43,230 nt of DNA from Ochrobactrum sp. RH2CCR150 (GTDB lineage: Bacteria > Pseudomonadota > Alphaproteobacteria > Rhizobiales > Rhizobiaceae), in assembly GCA_014138095.1 (NCBI GenBank), contig JACGXE010000025.1:1-43230 (forward strand), given 5' to 3'. The notes beneath the pieces are model-generated. The model worked only from the letters and a program-made list of their open reading frames with translations. It did not search any database and had not been told where the DNA came from. Numbering within the stretch: position 1 is the stretch's first letter; each line of letters opens with the position of its first letter. Below are positions 42,395-43,230 of the stretch, in pieces. Made by a program: the position numbers and the translations under genes.

Positions 42395-43143
42395 TGGGGA
42401 CTGACATCTGGGAACCGCTGAAGAGCGAACTGGACCGATGGTATAAGGCTGGAAAAGTCGCCGACTTCTGGCTGCGTGATGACGATGCCGTTTCGCCGAC
42501 ACTGGCGCTGGCACAATTGCGTGATCTGAGCGTACGGCATTCTGTTCCCGTGACGCTGGCGGTTATCCCCGAACATACCGGGCATTCGCTCGCGGAGTAC
42601 CTGAACGACTGGTCGCTGGCGACGGTAGCCGTCCACGGTTGGTCGCACACCAACTTTGCCAGCGAACATGAGAAGAAGCAGGAGCTAGGCGAACATAGAC
42701 CAATCGCAGTGATTACAGCGGAACTGAAGGCTGGTTTGAACCGTCTCGCGGCCCTTCATGATGGCCGCTTCGTTCCCGTTCTCGTGCCGCCATGGAACCG
42801 CATTGCACCTTCTCTGGTGGGGACGCTTGCCGGTCTTGGGTTTCAGGCTCTTTCGGTTTTCGGACCAGAGAAGATCGGTCCGTTGCCGATGATCAACACC
42901 CATGTCGATCTGATGGACTGGCATGGGACGCGGGGGGCTCGCGACCATGCGGCGCTGGTTGAAGATATCATCCATCGACTGCAGGTTATGTTTGCTGGCG
43001 GCGGCAGCATGGGGATCCTGACCCATCATCTGGTGCATGACGAATCCGCGTGGCGATTTCTCGACACACTCTTTAATCAGACAGCATCTCATCCAGCGTG
43101 TCGCTGGACAGCGCTACCGGATCTGCTCATTCAGACTAGGTGA
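42394..43143 (+). CDS. Polysaccharide deacetylase-family protein
   Basis: This 249-residue protein has a NodB-like fold. The metal and catalytic motifs are visible: FWLRDDDAV (first Asp pair, near 25-33), VHGWSHTNF (HxxxH, near 82), and PPWNR near 134. A late ILTHHLVHD holds the last conserved His. It would remove N-acetyl groups from a sugar polymer or lipid-linked sugar. It has no signal peptide. The gene overlaps the GT4 stop by one base, so the two act together. Its last codons overlap the 3' end of an IS5-type transposase on the other strand, so the native C-terminus may have been altered by that insertion. Confidence 0.85.
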   Translation: MGTDIWEPLKSELDRWYKAGKVADFWLRDDDAVSPTLALAQLRDLSVRHSVPVTLAVIPEHTGHSLAEYLNDWSLATVAVHGWSHTNFASEHEKKQELGEHRPIAVITAELKAGLNRLAALHDGRFVPVLVPPWNRIAPSLVGTLAGLGFQALSVFGPEKIGPLPMINTHVDLMDWHGTRGARDHAALVEDIIHRLQVMFAGGGSMGILTHHLVHDESAWRFLDTLFNQTASHPACRWTALPDLLIQTR

Positions 43144-43230
43144 CCGACTCATAAGATCGAAGCCAAATACGAATTGAAGCAAGCTGGATAGATGCGAGGA
43201 AATTGTCGTCGCGTTTGTCGTATCGGGTTG
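43136..43230 (-). CDS. IS5-family transposase, 3' end only (cut by window edge)
   Basis: The minus-strand frame is open from the window edge to a TAG at 43136-43138. Its last 30 residues include TRYDKRDDNFLASIQLAS and IRIWLRSYES. This is the usual C-terminus of IS5/IS427-group DDE transposases, with the K-x2-x-N-F region after the third catalytic acidic residue. The rest lies outside the window. It overlaps the deacetylase stop by eight bases, and no terminal repeat can be identified. Confidence 0.75.
   Translation of the reverse strand, partial: TRYDKRDDNFLASIQLASIRIWLRSYESVT

Noticed and set aside
1..43230. CRISPR arrays or phage defence islands
   Set aside because: No regularly spaced short repeats, cas genes or recognised defence modules are seen. 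The Fic protein alone is not enough.

Overview
The window looks like a chromosomal or accessory-replicon segment of an alphaproteobacterium of the order Hyphomicrobiales, most likely a Brucella/Ochrobactrum relative. This is inferred from the moderate G+C, short gene spacing, TAXI-type TRAP transporters with fused permeases, a prpBCD operon driven by an ScfR-type regulator, and a DmeF/DmeR metal-efflux pair. No rRNA, tRNA or CRISPR array was found.

Layout, left to right. (1) 0.1-7.5 kb: two divergent TAXI-TRAP uptake systems, each a binding protein plus a fused DctQM permease. The left one also has a DUF1850 protein. In both, a terminator-like hairpin lies between the binding-protein and permease genes. 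(2) 7.7-15.5 kb: a leftward tetR-fabF-SDR-NADP-oxidoreductase run, divergent from an RND adaptor/pump pair. Two tandem palindromic operators sit in the shared promoter. (3) 15.8-20 kb: a sterol-desaturase-like membrane hydroxylase, a class II Fic protein, and a Co/Ni efflux operon (dmeF, then an RcnR-family dmeR) with a clear C-tract operator. (4) 20-30.6 kb: redox enzymes and transporters paired with their own regulators (epimerase/MmyB-like XRE, NmrA/HxlR, MFS/LysR), an intact FAD monooxygenase between direct repeats, a decayed second monooxygenase, and an alpha/beta hydrolase. (5) 30.7-33.1 kb: an IS91-type module with a tyrosine recombinase, a transposase broken by two frameshifts, and a small overlapping ORF. 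(6) 33.3-41.1 kb: a cobalamin riboswitch followed by mesX (DUF1852) and mesD (short MetE-like methionine synthase), convergent with prpDCB, whose divergent regulator is scfR. (7) 41.3-43.2 kb: a GT4 glycosyltransferase, an overlapping polysaccharide deacetylase, and the 3' end of an IS5-type transposase.

The most coherent biology is in region 6. The methionine synthase does not need B12 and is placed behind a B12 riboswitch. Beside it is the methylcitrate route, which handles propionyl-CoA without the B12-dependent methylmalonyl-CoA mutase. Together they read as a cobalamin-sparing island. Other signals worth attention are the double TetR operator joining fatty-acid-type enzymes to an RND pump, and a family of intergenic repeats around TTCTTGACTGGCAATC found at several junctions.
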